This document shows, one piece after another, positions 13,587-13,643 of a DNA stretch of 13,643 nt; position 1 is the first letter of the stretch; each line of letters opens with the position of its first letter. The translations under genes were made by a program, and so were the position numbers. The stretch comes from PALSA-1296 sp038322815. Lineage in GTDB: Bacteria > Bacteroidota > Ignavibacteria > Palsa-1295. Under the pieces are notes generated by a model. It was not told the DNA's origin. It did not search any database and saw only the letters and a program-made list of their open reading frames with translations. Location of the stretch: assembly GCA_038322815.1 (NCBI GenBank), contig JBBQGG010000077.1, positions 1 through 13,643 on the forward strand, given 5' to 3'.

Positions 13587-13622
13587 TTGCCACGTCGTCC
13601 GCAAGCGGACTCCTCGCATGAC
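13583..13622 (-). repeat. Dispersed palindromic repeat, degenerate copy
   Basis: Read on the minus strand this has the layout GTCAxTGCGAGGAG - short variable palindrome - CGACGTGGCAATCTC, the form of a dispersed palindromic repeat seen between genes in many bacterial genomes. The variable centre here is a perfect hairpin GTCCGC-AA-GCGGAC (13597-13610). Compared with the common form, GTCATTGCGAGG is one T short (GTCATGCGAGG), so this copy looks decayed. It lies at the extreme right of the window in non-coding sequence; no transposase or RAYT gene is nearby. Confidence 0.7.
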
Positions 13623-13643
13623 ACTTTTTAAATAACTACCAAA

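Noticed and set aside
13446..13631. 61-codon plus-strand open frame at the right end
   Set aside because: It begins inside the toxin remnant in another frame and runs through the inverted repeat and the dispersed palindrome.

Overview
The window looks like core chromosome of a low-GC, Gram-negative bacterium, most plausibly from the Bacteroidota/Chlorobiota/Ignavibacteriota side of the tree. The clues are a Kdo transferase for lipopolysaccharide, a single-chain glycine decarboxylase P-protein, an AroK-AroB fusion, and start codons that almost all lack a Shine-Dalgarno sequence. The taxonomic placement is an inference. Genes are tightly packed, and the only accessory-looking part is the right end.

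Positions 1-6091 (minus strand) form a compact aromatic operon in transcription order aroA, aroE, aroC, aroKB, aroQ and a UbiA-family prenyltransferase that runs off the left edge. Five genes supply all six steps from DAHP to chorismate (steps 2-7); only DAHP synthase is missing. Junctions are 1-4 nt overlaps or 2-3 nt gaps. The prenyltransferase resembles the MqnP type, so the operon may run from chorismate formation toward menaquinone.

Positions 6100-9028 (minus strand) hold gcvP, closed by a strong intrinsic terminator whose T-tract ends only 8 nt before the aroA start codon. No gcvT or gcvH is present. A 109-nt divergent gap separates gcvP from a plus-strand pair, yajQ and a secreted Amidase_3 cell-wall hydrolase (9138-10475). 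These converge on a minus-strand pair, lipA then waaA (12720 down to 10546). The convergent gap carries a long, near-perfect inverted repeat.

Positions 12721-13643 hold a divergent gap with a palindromic repeat, then a plus-strand toxin-antitoxin pair: a small antitoxin and a PIN-domain toxin. The toxin reading frame is interrupted by an in-frame TGA, with recognisable PIN C-terminus continuing in the same frame, so it is probably a decayed toxin. The window ends in a non-coding stretch containing a degenerate copy of a widespread dispersed palindromic repeat.

No clearly new biological system was found. The points most worth a second look are the broken toxin beside an intact antitoxin, the terminator pressed against aroA, and three different palindromic intergenic elements in the right-hand 3.2 kb. 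No rRNA, tRNA, CRISPR array, transposase or integrase was seen, and no gene-free stretch exceeds 300 bases.
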